In this document: piece by piece, positions 28,976 through 37,974 of the stretch | How positions within the stretch are numbered: position 1 is the first letter of the stretch | How the letters are laid out: every line of letters starts with the position of its first letter | Assembly: GCA_013360915.1 (NCBI GenBank) | Contig: JABWAT010000002.1 | Span: 1-64,000 of the forward strand | Reading direction: 5' to 3' | Origin: Bacteroidota bacterium | GTDB lineage: Bacteria; Bacteroidota; JABWAT01 | DNA length: 64,000 bases | Made by a program: the position numbers and the translations under genes | The notes under the pieces: generated by a model | The model's input: only the letters and a program-made list of their open reading frames with translations | What the model was told of the DNA's origin: nothing | Databases searched by the model: none

Positions 28976-30045
28976 ACTATGCTGTCATCATGGCCGGCGG
29001 AAGCGGAACCCGTTTCTGGCCGGTTTCCAGAAACCAGTCCCCGAAACAATTTCTGCCCATCGCCAATCCGAAACCCATGATTGTCGCCACCGTTGACCGG
29101 CTGGCCCCACTGTTTTCACCAGACAGGATTTTCGTTGTAGGGAATGAAGGACACCGTGAACTGCTGAGCCGTCAGCTGAACGGCATTCCGCCGAATCAGA
29201 TTCTGCTGGAACCATTTGGCCGGAACACAGCCGCTGCCATCGGTCTTGCCGCCATTCATCTGAGCACGCATGACCCCGATTCAGTCATGGTGGTGCTCCC
29301 GAGTGATCACCTCATCGGAAAGGCAAGTGAATTTATCGGGCTGCTCGATCAGGCCATCCGGCTGGCGAAAGCAGAACCCCATGCTCTGCTGACCATCGGT
29401 CTGAAACCCACCAGACCCGAAACGGGCTATGGATACCTTCAACTGGATGAAGACATCCGGATTGACGGATTTCCCTCTGCCTATCATGTAAAAACCTTCG
29501 CCGAAAAACCCAATTATGAAACCGCTGTCCGGTTTTTCGAAGCAGGGGATTTTACCTGGAATTCCGGAATGTTCATCTGGCGGACACAGGCCATCCTGGA
29601 GGCTTTCCAGCGCTACATGCCGGATTTGTATGAAGAACTGATGATTCTTAAATCTGCTATCAGGACTCCCGACTATCAGGATGCGCTCCTGGGAGCCTAC
29701 TCACGGATGCCCAACACATCCATCGATTATGGGGTAATGGAAAAGGCCGATCTGGTTCTGGCCCTCCGCGCAGATATTGGGTGGTCCGATGTCGGCAGCT
29801 GGGATGAAGTGGCCGGTCTGACTCCCATCGGGGAGGATGGAAATGCCGGTTCTTCCGACCGGATTGCCTGGCAGTCAACGGGAAACCTGGTTCAGGCTTC
29901 TAAACTGGTTGCTCTGGTTGGAGTGGATGACCTTATTGTGATTGAATCGGATGATGCAATTCTTATATGTAAAAAGGGTGAAAGCCAGAAAGTAAAGAAC
30001 GTGGTGGATCAGCTGAAGTTACGGAACAAGACCAGCTATCTCTGA
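28972..30045 (+). CDS. manC: Mannose-1-phosphate guanylyltransferase
   Basis: The 357-residue nucleotidyltransferase makes GDP-mannose, the substrate of Gmd upstream. The N-terminal signature AGGSGTRFWPVSR is at residues 8-20, with the Lys of SPKQFL just after. LPSDHLI and FAEKPN mark the sugar-phosphate site. It has no C-terminal phosphomannose isomerase domain and so belongs to the shorter monofunctional type. It completes a GDP-fucose route with gmd and fcl, although two envelope genes sit between them. Confidence 0.94.
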   Translation: MNYAVIMAGGSGTRFWPVSRNQSPKQFLPIANPKPMIVATVDRLAPLFSPDRIFVVGNEGHRELLSRQLNGIPPNQILLEPFGRNTAAAIGLAAIHLSTHDPDSVMVVLPSDHLIGKASEFIGLLDQAIRLAKAEPHALLTIGLKPTRPETGYGYLQLDEDIRIDGFPSAYHVKTFAEKPNYETAVRFFEAGDFTWNSGMFIWRTQAILEAFQRYMPDLYEELMILKSAIRTPDYQDALLGAYSRMPNTSIDYGVMEKADLVLALRADIGWSDVGSWDEVAGLTPIGEDGNAGSSDRIAWQSTGNLVQASKLVALVGVDDLIVIESDDAILICKKGESQKVKNVVDQLKLRNKTSYL

Positions 30046-30046
30046 T

Positions 30047-30487
30047 ATGCGATCTGTCTCAAGCTTTTCCCTGGTTATTTGCGCAATCACACTCGGTCTC
30101 CTGACGGGGTGCGGCAGCACAGCCCGGTTTACATCCGAGAAAAGACCAACCCGGAAACCGGAGGCCACTACCCCGGTTCCTGCAAAGAAAGAGGAAGCGG
30201 TTCTGACCGGAGTTGCCAGTTATTACGGTGCAAAATTTCATGGCCGGAAAACCGCAAACGGCGAAACCTTCGACATGTATGGTTTGTCGGCTGCTCACCG
30301 GCTGCTTCCATTTGGCACCAGACTGAAGGTAACCAATCTGGCAAACGGAAAATCAGTGGTGGTCAAAGTGAACGACCGGGGTCCTTTTGTCGATGACCGG
30401 ATCCTCGATCTCAGTTATGGGGCTGCCCGTGAACTCGATATGCTGGGTACCGGACTGGCCAATGTTCAGATAGAAATTATCCGCTGA
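30047..30487 (+). CDS. rlpA: RlpA-type double-psi beta-barrel lipoprotein
   Basis: The 146-residue protein has a lipoprotein signal ending LLTGC, a Lys/Pro-rich linker and a single DPBB domain (about 50-145). That domain has ASYYGAKFHGRKTANGE and the catalytic Asp in VNDRGPF. RlpA proteins are lytic transglycosylases or septal peptidoglycan binders. No SPOR domain is present, which is common outside Proteobacteria. It starts 2 bases after manC and overlaps the next gene by one base. Confidence 0.9.
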   Translation: MRSVSSFSLVICAITLGLLTGCGSTARFTSEKRPTRKPEATTPVPAKKEEAVLTGVASYYGAKFHGRKTANGETFDMYGLSAAHRLLPFGTRLKVTNLANGKSVVVKVNDRGPFVDDRILDLSYGAARELDMLGTGLANVQIEIIR

Positions 30488-31287
30488 TGAAAACGGCCAG
30501 ACTGATCACCCTTACTACCGATTTCGGAATCAGGGATTCCTATATTTCCTGCATGATTGGTCAGATCCGTCAGATCAATCCGTCTGCCGAAATCATTCAT
30601 ACATCCAACCTTGTCGGAAGGCAGAATATCCTCGAGGGCGCGTTTACCTTGCGCAATACCCTGCCGTTTTATCCGCCGGCCACGATTCATCTGGTGGTGG
30701 TCGATCCCGATGTGGGTGGAGACCGTGATGCCATTGCGGTTTTTCATCACGGACAGTTTTTTGTGGCTCCCGATAACGGTATTCTCACCCTTGCTCTCGA
30801 TACCACCGAGCCTGAACAGATGGTTTCGATTCAGAATCCAGCCTATCTGAGCCGGGAAATCAGTCCGGTTTTTCATGGTCGCGATGTGTTTTCACCTGCC
30901 GCGGCCTGGCTTTCTGCCGGAGTTCCCATGAATCTGCTGGGACCCGGCCGAACCACCATGACCGATCTGCGCTGGAGTTTGCCGGTGTATGACAAAAACC
31001 GGATCATCGGGCAGATTATTCACATCGATCATTTCGGAAATGCCATTTCGAATATTTCACGTTCGTTTTTAGAAAACTGGGCGGCTGGTCAACCTGTGCA
31101 GGTCAGTCTCTCCGGCTGGGATCCGCTGCCGGTTTCCCGCACCTACAGCGATGTGGAACCCGGCGATGCGGTTGCCCTGATTGGTTCGGGAGGCTATCTG
31201 GAAGTGGCAGTTTTTCACGCCAATGCGGCTGGTTTATTCGATATCCGTCCCGGCTCACAGATTGTGGTTGAAAAGGTGCAGGAATGA
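30487..31287 (+). CDS. SAM hydroxide adenosyltransferase (DUF62 family)
   Basis: The 266-residue protein belongs to the family that hydrolyses S-adenosylmethionine to adenosine and methionine, or halogenates it in rare members. It has LTTDFG at the N-terminus, PDNG in VAPDNGILT, and the second-domain stretch HIDHFGNAISNI. The usual DPGVG motif reads DPDVG, an uncommon change in a glycine near the SAM site. The long halogenase-specific loop is not evident, so SAM hydrolysis is more likely. It overlaps neighbours by 1 and 4 bases. Confidence 0.88.
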   Translation: MKTARLITLTTDFGIRDSYISCMIGQIRQINPSAEIIHTSNLVGRQNILEGAFTLRNTLPFYPPATIHLVVVDPDVGGDRDAIAVFHHGQFFVAPDNGILTLALDTTEPEQMVSIQNPAYLSREISPVFHGRDVFSPAAAWLSAGVPMNLLGPGRTTMTDLRWSLPVYDKNRIIGQIIHIDHFGNAISNISRSFLENWAAGQPVQVSLSGWDPLPVSRTYSDVEPGDAVALIGSGGYLEVAVFHANAAGLFDIRPGSQIVVEKVQE

Positions 31288-31577
31288 TTTACCGGCTGGT
31301 TACCATGCGGTTTTCTGAAGACCGCTGGGATGAATTTCTGCACACCTATCAGCATGTTCAACCGGTGATTCTGACGTTTCCGGGTTGCAGGGATGTGAAG
31401 TTACTGAGAGATGAACAGGATCCTGCCGTGTTTTCCACCTTGTCGGTGTGGGACACTGAAGACCACCTGACTCATTACCGGATGTCGGCTTTTTTCAGAG
31501 AAACCTGGTCAACCATCCGCCCCTGGATGTCAGGTAAACCAGTGGCTGTTTCGTACCGGGAAATCACATGGATCTGA
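31284..31577 (+). CDS. ABM-domain (antibiotic biosynthesis monooxygenase-like) protein
   Basis: The 97-residue protein fits a single ferredoxin-like ABM domain: a first strand with YRLVTMRF, PGCRDVKLLRD in the middle, and WDTEDHLTHYR after that. The family includes small dimeric monooxygenases and heme-degrading proteins, but most members have no known substrate. The heme-ligand pattern of IsdG was not identified. It overlaps the SAM hydrolase by 4 bases and the methyltransferase by 10 bases. Confidence 0.8.
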   Translation: MIYRLVTMRFSEDRWDEFLHTYQHVQPVILTFPGCRDVKLLRDEQDPAVFSTLSVWDTEDHLTHYRMSAFFRETWSTIRPWMSGKPVAVSYREITWI

Positions 31578-32299
31578 ACGATCCGCTTTCGTCTTCCGGA
31601 TGGGTTCCACTCCGGCTTCCGGTTCCGGGCCGTTCGGTCGATTTTATCACAGGGGAAGACCCCTACCTGTCTGCTGCTCAGATCAGCAATCTTTTCACCG
31701 TCACCGCCTGGTCGTATGAGAGAATCTGGCGTCACCAGTCGCTGGCGATTCTGACCCGCGGGCGTCTGACGGTCCGGGAAGAACTCAACCGGCTGAAAAC
31801 CTTCGCCGGGCAGGTCTCACCCCGGGTGGTGGTCGATCTGGGGTGCTCAACCGGATTGTATGGACGGACGGTGGGTCAGCACCTGTCAGGAACCCAGGTC
31901 TGGTTTCTTGACTACAGCCTTCCCATGCTCCGGCAGGCAGCAAGGTTAAACGGTCCGGTTCCCCGTTTCCACTACATCAGACAGTATGCAGAACAGCCGG
32001 CTTTTTTACCGGAATCGGTTGATCTGGTGATCTGCGGTGGATCGCTGAACGAATTTGCCGATCCCGATCTGGTTCTCCGTCAGGTTTACCGGATGCTGTC
32101 TCCTGGCGGCTCGGTCTTTTTTATGGGAATCCAGACTGCAGAATCCCCGGCAGGCAGAGCCATCCAGACCGCCCTCTCCTGGTCTGGTCTGTCCTTCCTC
32201 CCGAAGGATCAGATCATCCGCCATTTCACATCAAACGGCCTGTCCGTTACCCGGTATGACCAGTCAGGACCGGTCTTCCTGCTGACTGCACACCGGTAA
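31568..32299 (+). CDS. Class I SAM-dependent methyltransferase
   Basis: The 243-residue protein carries the Rossmann-type methyltransferase fold. Motif I is VVDLGCSTGLYG (about residue 92-103), followed by the acidic residue in FLDYSLPM, and LSPGGSVFFMG forms a later strand. It belongs to the broad UbiE/BioC-like group, with no clear substrate. It is the last gene of the run starting at 27986. Next to a SAM hydrolase it makes a small SAM-using group, but a shared role is inference. Confidence 0.85.
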   Translation: MDLNDPLSSSGWVPLRLPVPGRSVDFITGEDPYLSAAQISNLFTVTAWSYERIWRHQSLAILTRGRLTVREELNRLKTFAGQVSPRVVVDLGCSTGLYGRTVGQHLSGTQVWFLDYSLPMLRQAARLNGPVPRFHYIRQYAEQPAFLPESVDLVICGGSLNEFADPDLVLRQVYRMLSPGGSVFFMGIQTAESPAGRAIQTALSWSGLSFLPKDQIIRHFTSNGLSVTRYDQSGPVFLLTAHR

Positions 32300-32345
32300 C
32301 CTCCGCTCCTTTTTCGGATTGTCTGGTCGATAATCCGTCCGGAAT

Positions 32346-32376
32346 CCGTTATTTTTCTGATTTTAAAGAATAACGG
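32346..32376. promoter_or_regulatory. Inverted repeat upstream of solute-binding protein
   Basis: Arms ccgttatt (32346-32353) and aataacgg (32369-32376) are perfect complements separated by 15 bases, just ahead of the ATG at 32384. It could be an operator for the solute-binding/kinase operon or a 5'-UTR hairpin. No T-tract follows it. Confidence 0.35.
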
Positions 32377-32383
32377 CCTGAGA

Positions 32384-33622
32384 ATGACCTTACTGTATCC
32401 GCTGCTTCTGATGCTTTTAATGAACGGGTTTCCCGAGTGGAACGCCCGTTCGCTTGCGGATCGGCAGAAAATCGTGGTATCAGGCTGGGCCACATCCGAG
32501 GAAGAACAGAAGGAATTACAAGCCCGGATCAGTCAGTTCAATGCATCACAGGATCAGATCCTGGCAACTTATGAACCCATCCCGCTGACCGATTATTACA
32601 ATGAAAGCATCATTTCAGGATTCAGGTCGGGGTTGTCTGCCGATATTTTTTATGTGCGTGATGCCGATCTGCCGTTGTTTATCAGTCATGGCGGGGTTCT
32701 GAACCTGAACCGGTTTCTCGAACGCGGAACGCCGGGGAAATCCGATTTTCATCAACCGGCCCTTGATGCGTTCCGTCTTCCCGGAAACCAGTATTTTGCC
32801 ATTCCCAAAGACTTTAATTACATCGGCCTTGTGGTGAACGAAACCTGGCGTGAGGCCTGCGGACTGTCAGCCGGCGGGCCTGCCACGCTGGATGACCTGG
32901 CCATCTGGTTCGAAAAAATGTCATCATCCGGTTTTAAACAAAACACACACGTCGGGGCCCTGGTGTTTCGCGGTCATGATTTTGAAGTCTTTCCGCTTGT
33001 GGTTTCCCTGTATGGGAACCGCCCGCTTCAGCCATTCGAACCTTCCGAGGTAATCGGACCTTCGCTCACTTACTTTTCCTGGTGGGCTGTGAATAAATGG
33101 ATGCTGCCAGAATATAACGTGAGAGAATCGACCAACTATTTCGCTCGGCAGCAGGCGGGAAGTGTGATTGAGGGAATCTGGTTCTTCCCGTACCTCACAC
33201 AGAATTTTCCCGACCTTCGTTTCCGGATCTATCCATTCCCGGCCGCTGAAGCCGGTCAGCCTCCGGTTCTGATTCTGACGACGGTCGGCTGGGGAATCTG
33301 GTCAGGGACCAAACACCCGGAAGCCGCCTGGAAAGTCCTCACATTTCTGGTTTCCGATTTCTCCTACGACCGCTGGCTGAAGGAAAGTGTGGCTTACCCA
33401 CCCATGACCAGTCAGATTAACCAGATCATCAGAGGAAAGGAAAGCCGGTCAGGCGCCCGTGAATTGCTGACGGTTCCGGCCAGACGGGTACCCCTTTCAA
33501 CCTGGTCTTCCGCAGACATCAATGTGCTGTCTAAGGAAGTCCGGACCATGCTGCTGTTCCGTAAATACCCGGGTGATTCCCGCGAAACGGTTGAACATTT
33601 GCTTAACAGAGGAGCCCGGTGA
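32384..33622 (+). CDS. Family 1 extracellular solute-binding protein
   Basis: The 412-residue protein resembles sugar-binding components of ABC transporters. It has a hydrophobic N-terminal signal (about 1-17), a mature part beginning near IVVSGWATSEEEQ, and a C-terminal TTVGWGIWSGTKHPEAAWKV typical of this family. No permease or ATPase gene is adjacent. Instead it overlaps a sensor kinase by 4 bases (GTGA), which suggests it presents a ligand, probably a carbohydrate, to the kinase. That sensory role is inference from context. Confidence 0.85.
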   Translation: MTLLYPLLLMLLMNGFPEWNARSLADRQKIVVSGWATSEEEQKELQARISQFNASQDQILATYEPIPLTDYYNESIISGFRSGLSADIFYVRDADLPLFISHGGVLNLNRFLERGTPGKSDFHQPALDAFRLPGNQYFAIPKDFNYIGLVVNETWREACGLSAGGPATLDDLAIWFEKMSSSGFKQNTHVGALVFRGHDFEVFPLVVSLYGNRPLQPFEPSEVIGPSLTYFSWWAVNKWMLPEYNVRESTNYFARQQAGSVIEGIWFFPYLTQNFPDLRFRIYPFPAAEAGQPPVLILTTVGWGIWSGTKHPEAAWKVLTFLVSDFSYDRWLKESVAYPPMTSQINQIIRGKESRSGARELLTVPARRVPLSTWSSADINVLSKEVRTMLLFRKYPGDSRETVEHLLNRGAR

Positions 33623-35502
33623 AACTCAGGTTACCCATATCTGTCAAATTTGCCACCCTGATTGTGGGCGTGCTTGTGATCGTCATTTCGGGTCTGATTT
33701 ACCTGGTGATTGACAGGCAGAAGCAGGAACTGATCACCAGTCTGCATGCCGATGCGGTCAACTCCTGCGAACTGGTCATGCCGGTGTTTTTTAATGAAAT
33801 TCTCGAAAATTCACCACTGCCGCTGGCAGAACGGGTGGGATTGCTGTTAAACCGGTTACCCGAATCGGGAACCACCGATGTCTATGGCGCCAGCGGAAAC
33901 CTCATTCTGTCGTTCAGAACCGATGCGGCCTCCAAACTGTTTCTTCCCGATAGTGTGTCAAGACGGTTGTTCGATTACCGCAACTGGATTGATCGGGGCT
34001 CGGTGCTGATCACTTCTGACACGGCGGCTTATTTCTGGGTCATTTCCCCGCTGGTGACTTCCGGCGTGCGTCTTACAGAGAAAAACCGGTTTGCCTTTAA
34101 CGGAGTGGTGGTTTTTTCCTTTTCAGCCGATTCGGTGAAAAGAGCAGTCAGAGAAATGACTCTGGAACTGATCTATGTTGCTTTGGCTTTTCTGGCGCTG
34201 GGTACCATTCTGGCAATCGGGTCGGCCAGAATTATGAAAGCACCGGTTAACCGGCTGATTCTGGCCACAGAGGAATACAAGCAGGGACATTATGATTTCC
34301 GGATTAATCGCCTGCCCTCCGATGAAATTGGTGACCTGATCCTACGGTTTCATGAAATGGCAGAAGCTGTCCAGTCCGCCATCAGTAATCTTGAAAGCCA
34401 GAACCGCAGGCTGAATGAGATGACCATACTGGCCACCGAAAAAGAAGCCACCATCCGCGGATTCCTCGAAACGGCTCAGGATGGCATTGTACACATCGAT
34501 CACGAGGGAACCATCCGGTTTGCCAATCACCGGTTTAAAACCCTGACCGGAATGGGGGAAGCGGGAGAAAACTGGTGGAACCTGGTTACCGCCGAGGAAC
34601 GGGTCAGTTTAAAAACCTGGCTCGAAAAGGTCGGTTCAGGCACGGTTTCTGGTGAAGAAGCCCGTCTGATAACCCTGACTGCCCATGATGACCGCCGGCT
34701 GATCCTCGAACTGACAGCCAATGCCATGGTTCGTGATAACCTGCTGATGTTTCAGCTTTTTCTCCGCGATGTGACCGAACAGCGGCACCTGCAGGAGTTA
34801 CTGGCCCAGTCCCGGCGCATGGAAAGCATCGGCCGGCTGGCTGGTGGTGTGGCCCATGATTTTAATAACCTGCTCGCCGTGATTATCCCCAATACCGAGC
34901 TGATCCGTCTGAGAACCACCGACCAGAAAATTCTTGAACATACCGACCAGATTCTCACCGCTTCACAACGCGCCGCTGCCGTGATCAGGCAACTGGTCGG
35001 GTTCAGTTCCCGCCGGGCCACCGATTTTATCACAGGTCATTTCCATGAATTTATCCGCCGGGAAACACCTTCCCTGAAAGATATTCTGGGTGATGGCATT
35101 CAGTTGGATGTGCATACCGATGCAAAGGAAGATGGGATCCGGTATGATGAAACCCTGCTGCATGACATGCTGGTGAACCTGGCCCTGTTCTCCAAGGAGT
35201 CCATGAATGGCAAGGGCCTGATTCAGATAGATACCCAGACTCTTCAGGTCAGAAAGGGATCGGTGTTGTCATCCATGATGCACATCCGCTGGACCGATTC
35301 GGGGAAGGGAATTCCTGAAGAGCAGTTACCTGCTGTCTTTGAACCGTTTTTTGCTGCCACACGGGTGGGAGAAGGAACCTCTCTTGGTTTACCTGGCGTG
35401 TATTCGGTGATTATGCAGCATCACGGATCCATCGATGTCGCTTCATCGCCCGGTCAGGGAACCACATTCAACATCTTGTTACCCGTTCAACCCCTTGTTT
35501 AA
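33619..35502 (+). CDS. PAS-containing sensor histidine kinase with altered ATPase N-box
   Basis: The 627-residue kinase begins at GTG 33619. It has TM helices at about 12-32 and 178-200 flanking an extracytoplasmic sensor domain, then HAMP (to about 255), a short coiled coil, PAS (283-395), the HisKA domain with His413 in GGVAHDFNNLLAVI, and an ATPase domain. The N-box reads LVNLALFSKESM. The second Asn, which normally binds magnesium (NARDAM), is Phe. GTGLGL is GTSLGL, while DSGKGIPEE is intact. Weak kinase activity or a phosphatase-type role is possible. No response regulator is nearby. Confidence 0.88.
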   Translation: MKLRLPISVKFATLIVGVLVIVISGLIYLVIDRQKQELITSLHADAVNSCELVMPVFFNEILENSPLPLAERVGLLLNRLPESGTTDVYGASGNLILSFRTDAASKLFLPDSVSRRLFDYRNWIDRGSVLITSDTAAYFWVISPLVTSGVRLTEKNRFAFNGVVVFSFSADSVKRAVREMTLELIYVALAFLALGTILAIGSARIMKAPVNRLILATEEYKQGHYDFRINRLPSDEIGDLILRFHEMAEAVQSAISNLESQNRRLNEMTILATEKEATIRGFLETAQDGIVHIDHEGTIRFANHRFKTLTGMGEAGENWWNLVTAEERVSLKTWLEKVGSGTVSGEEARLITLTAHDDRRLILELTANAMVRDNLLMFQLFLRDVTEQRHLQELLAQSRRMESIGRLAGGVAHDFNNLLAVIIPNTELIRLRTTDQKILEHTDQILTASQRAAAVIRQLVGFSSRRATDFITGHFHEFIRRETPSLKDILGDGIQLDVHTDAKEDGIRYDETLLHDMLVNLALFSKESMNGKGLIQIDTQTLQVRKGSVLSSMMHIRWTDSGKGIPEEQLPAVFEPFFAATRVGEGTSLGLPGVYSVIMQHHGSIDVASSPGQGTTFNILLPVQPLV

Positions 35503-35520
35503 CCAATTGTCTGTTCAGCT

Positions 35521-36138
35521 ATGAAACCCCTTATTATCGGAATCGCCGGGGGCACTGCCTCGGGAAAATCGACGTTTACCAGAAAAATTGCCGATCACAT
35601 CGGACCTGAAAAACTGGTGGTGATCAACCATGACTCCTATTACCGCGATCTGTCCTTTTACGGCGACCGCCCCATCACCGATATCAATTTCGACCATCCC
35701 GATGCACTCGAAACGGCCATGATGATCGACCACATCAAACAGTTAAAAAAGATGCAGTCCATCGAAATGCCGGTGTATGATTTTTCCACGCATCGACGGC
35801 TGAAGGAAGTCAGAAAAGTGAATCCGACCGATGTGATCATTGTGGATGGCATTCTGATCTTTTGTGAAAAGAAACTGCGCGATCTGTTTAACATCCGCAT
35901 CTTTGTCGATACCGATGACGATGAACGGCTGCTCCGCCGTCTGAAACGTGATATCACCGACCGCGGTCGGTCAGTTGAAAGTGTCTTTCATCAGTACATC
36001 ACCTTCGTCAAACCCATGCACCTCGAATTTGTGGAACCTTCGAAACGCTGGGCCGATGTGATTGTTCCCCGGGGAGGCGAAAACGAAATTGCTCTGAACA
36101 TGATTCTTTCACAGATCAAACTATTGAACCATACCTGA
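35521..36138 (+). CDS. udk: Uridine kinase
   Basis: The 205-residue P-loop kinase phosphorylates uridine/cytidine in pyrimidine salvage. Walker A GGTASGKST is at residues 10-18. HDSYYRDL and NFDHPDALE are the nucleoside-binding motifs, and RRLKRDITDRGR is the lid region. Length and order match the bacterial family. Its stop overlaps the glycerate kinase start (ATG 36138) by one base. Confidence 0.95.
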   Translation: MKPLIIGIAGGTASGKSTFTRKIADHIGPEKLVVINHDSYYRDLSFYGDRPITDINFDHPDALETAMMIDHIKQLKKMQSIEMPVYDFSTHRRLKEVRKVNPTDVIIVDGILIFCEKKLRDLFNIRIFVDTDDDERLLRRLKRDITDRGRSVESVFHQYITFVKPMHLEFVEPSKRWADVIVPRGGENEIALNMILSQIKLLNHT

Positions 36139-37223
36139 TGAAACTGAGTCCCGAACAACACATTCTGGTCGCTCCGACCGCATTTAAAGACAGCCTCACT
36201 GCACGCGGTGCTGCCGAATTTATTCAGGCGTACCTGTTCAACCGCGGATTCCGCAATCTGACCATGTTTCCGGCTTCGGATGGTGGCAACGGATTTCTCG
36301 ATACATTGTCTCTCTGCCAGCCCGGCCATTTTATCACGGTTCAGATTCCACGGTTAGGGACCCGGTTTTACAATCCCGAAAAGGTCTGGATCAGTCAGGA
36401 TGGAAAGTCCGCCGCCCTGGAATCGGCCATTCTGATTGGGCTGGAACAGATTCCGGCTGCGCAGCGGAATCCCATGATGTATAACAGCCGCCCGTTGGGA
36501 GTGGCCATTCAGGCGCTGATGAAACTGTATCCTGCCCTGACGGAAATCTACGTGGGAGTGGGAGGAACCGCCACCATCGATGGAGGTATCGGGATTCTCG
36601 AAGGACTGGGTTTCCGGTTTCTCTCTGCAACGGGTGCACCGCTGACGGCCAATCCATCCGATTGGCCCGACATCCGCCGGATCGAAAAGCCCACCGCGAA
36701 ATTCCCCCTGATTCATTTTATCTATGATGCGGTCATTCCCCAGGAAGGATCCGATAGTTTTATTAACCTGTATGGTGACCAGAAAGGCCTGAAGGCAACC
36801 GATGTGGCCACTCTGAAATCGGTTTTCTCCACCTGGCGGACTCAGTGGAACATTCCCCGGGAACTGAGCGGGGCCGGTGGCGGACTTATGCTGCTTCCCT
36901 CGGTTTTTCTTCCGTGTAAATTTGAACATGGAACGGTGTGGTTTTCGAAAACCCCCCGGTTTGCCGAAGCCATTGCACATGCAGACGTGGTCCTGACGGG
37001 CGAGGGAAAAATCGATTTTCAGACCTTTCAGGGAAAATGGCTGACCAATTTCCTCGATTTCCGCAAACAGGTGGTGGTTCTGGCCGGTCAGGTCGATGGC
37101 GGATTGAAATTTCCTCCAAACTGGACGGTTCTGGCACTTACCGATCTGGAGCCCGATGTGGCTAAATCCATCAAACTGACAAAAGTGTTACTCCGGTCCT
37201 ATCTGGAGCAATTGGTCGGATGA
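36138..37223 (+). CDS. Glycerate kinase (GlxK/GarK family)
   Basis: The 361-residue enzyme should phosphorylate glycerate, giving 2-phosphoglycerate in most bacterial members. The signature APTAFKDSLTA lies near residues 13-23, SDGGNGFLDTL near 48-58, and VGVGGTATIDGG in the middle marks the nucleotide site. LTGEGKIDFQTFQGK closes the active site. Slightly shorter than the usual 370-380 residues. It is coupled with udk and the HAD gene by overlaps, but no glyoxylate-pathway neighbours are present. Confidence 0.92.
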   Translation: MKLSPEQHILVAPTAFKDSLTARGAAEFIQAYLFNRGFRNLTMFPASDGGNGFLDTLSLCQPGHFITVQIPRLGTRFYNPEKVWISQDGKSAALESAILIGLEQIPAAQRNPMMYNSRPLGVAIQALMKLYPALTEIYVGVGGTATIDGGIGILEGLGFRFLSATGAPLTANPSDWPDIRRIEKPTAKFPLIHFIYDAVIPQEGSDSFINLYGDQKGLKATDVATLKSVFSTWRTQWNIPRELSGAGGGLMLLPSVFLPCKFEHGTVWFSKTPRFAEAIAHADVVLTGEGKIDFQTFQGKWLTNFLDFRKQVVVLAGQVDGGLKFPPNWTVLALTDLEPDVAKSIKLTKVLLRSYLEQLVG

Positions 37224-37969
37224 AATTCAGGGTCATCTCACTCGATTTGTGGAATACCATCATCGACTCCTCCAACACCGAGGCACGCCGGGCACATCGC
37301 ATTTCGGGGCTTACCCGTCTGCTGTCTCCGCATGTACCCGATATGTCCAAAGAAAAATCTGAACAACTGATCAAAGAACAGGTTCACTGGTTCGATCTGA
37401 TCTGGAAAAATGAACACAGAACCCCGGTTACAGCCGACCTGACCGACCGGATTCTCGATCGGGTGGGGCTGACAGGCAATCAGGAACTGCGCCGCTCGGT
37501 GACCGACCTGTTCGAGGAAGGCATTCTGGTGGCCCCTCCGGCCCTGACTCCCGGCCTGGCCGATGTGTTGCCGGTACTGGCTTCGGACTACCGGATCGGA
37601 ATCATATCGGACACCCATTTTTCCCCTGGAAGGGTGGTCTTATCACTTCTCGAACGCTATGAAATCAGACAGTACATTTCGTTTCTCTCCTTCTCCGATG
37701 AAAATGGTGTGTCGAAACCACACCCGGCCATGTACCACAAAATTGCCGATTCGGCCCGAATTCCGGTTACTGACCTTCTGCACATCGGCGATATGGAACG
37801 GACCGATATCACCGGGGCTCGAGCCATTGGTGCCGGGTCCATTCTGTATGCAGGTGCCAACCTTGCCGATCTGAAATCCAACAGCGCCGATGCGGTGGCG
37901 ACCCACTGGAATCAGGTTCCCGATCTGATTCATTCCATCGAAAACCGCCGGTTAACCGGCCGGATCTGA
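37220..37969 (+). CDS. HAD-family hydrolase
   Basis: The 249-residue protein has the HAD motifs. Motif I is LDLWNTIID, with the nucleophile Asp and a second Asp replaced by Asn. Motif II lies in ISDTHFS, the motif III Lys in SKPHPAMY, and motif IV in HIGDMERTDI. The DLWNT form of motif I, with Asn or Thr at the acid/base position, is common in phosphoglycolate-phosphatase-like and dehalogenase-like members. It overlaps glycerate kinase by 4 bases, so a phosphoglycolate/glycerate link is attractive but unproven. Confidence 0.85.
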   Translation: MKFRVISLDLWNTIIDSSNTEARRAHRISGLTRLLSPHVPDMSKEKSEQLIKEQVHWFDLIWKNEHRTPVTADLTDRILDRVGLTGNQELRRSVTDLFEEGILVAPPALTPGLADVLPVLASDYRIGIISDTHFSPGRVVLSLLERYEIRQYISFLSFSDENGVSKPHPAMYHKIADSARIPVTDLLHIGDMERTDITGARAIGAGSILYAGANLADLKSNSADAVATHWNQVPDLIHSIENRRLTGRI

Positions 37970-37974
37970 ATCCG

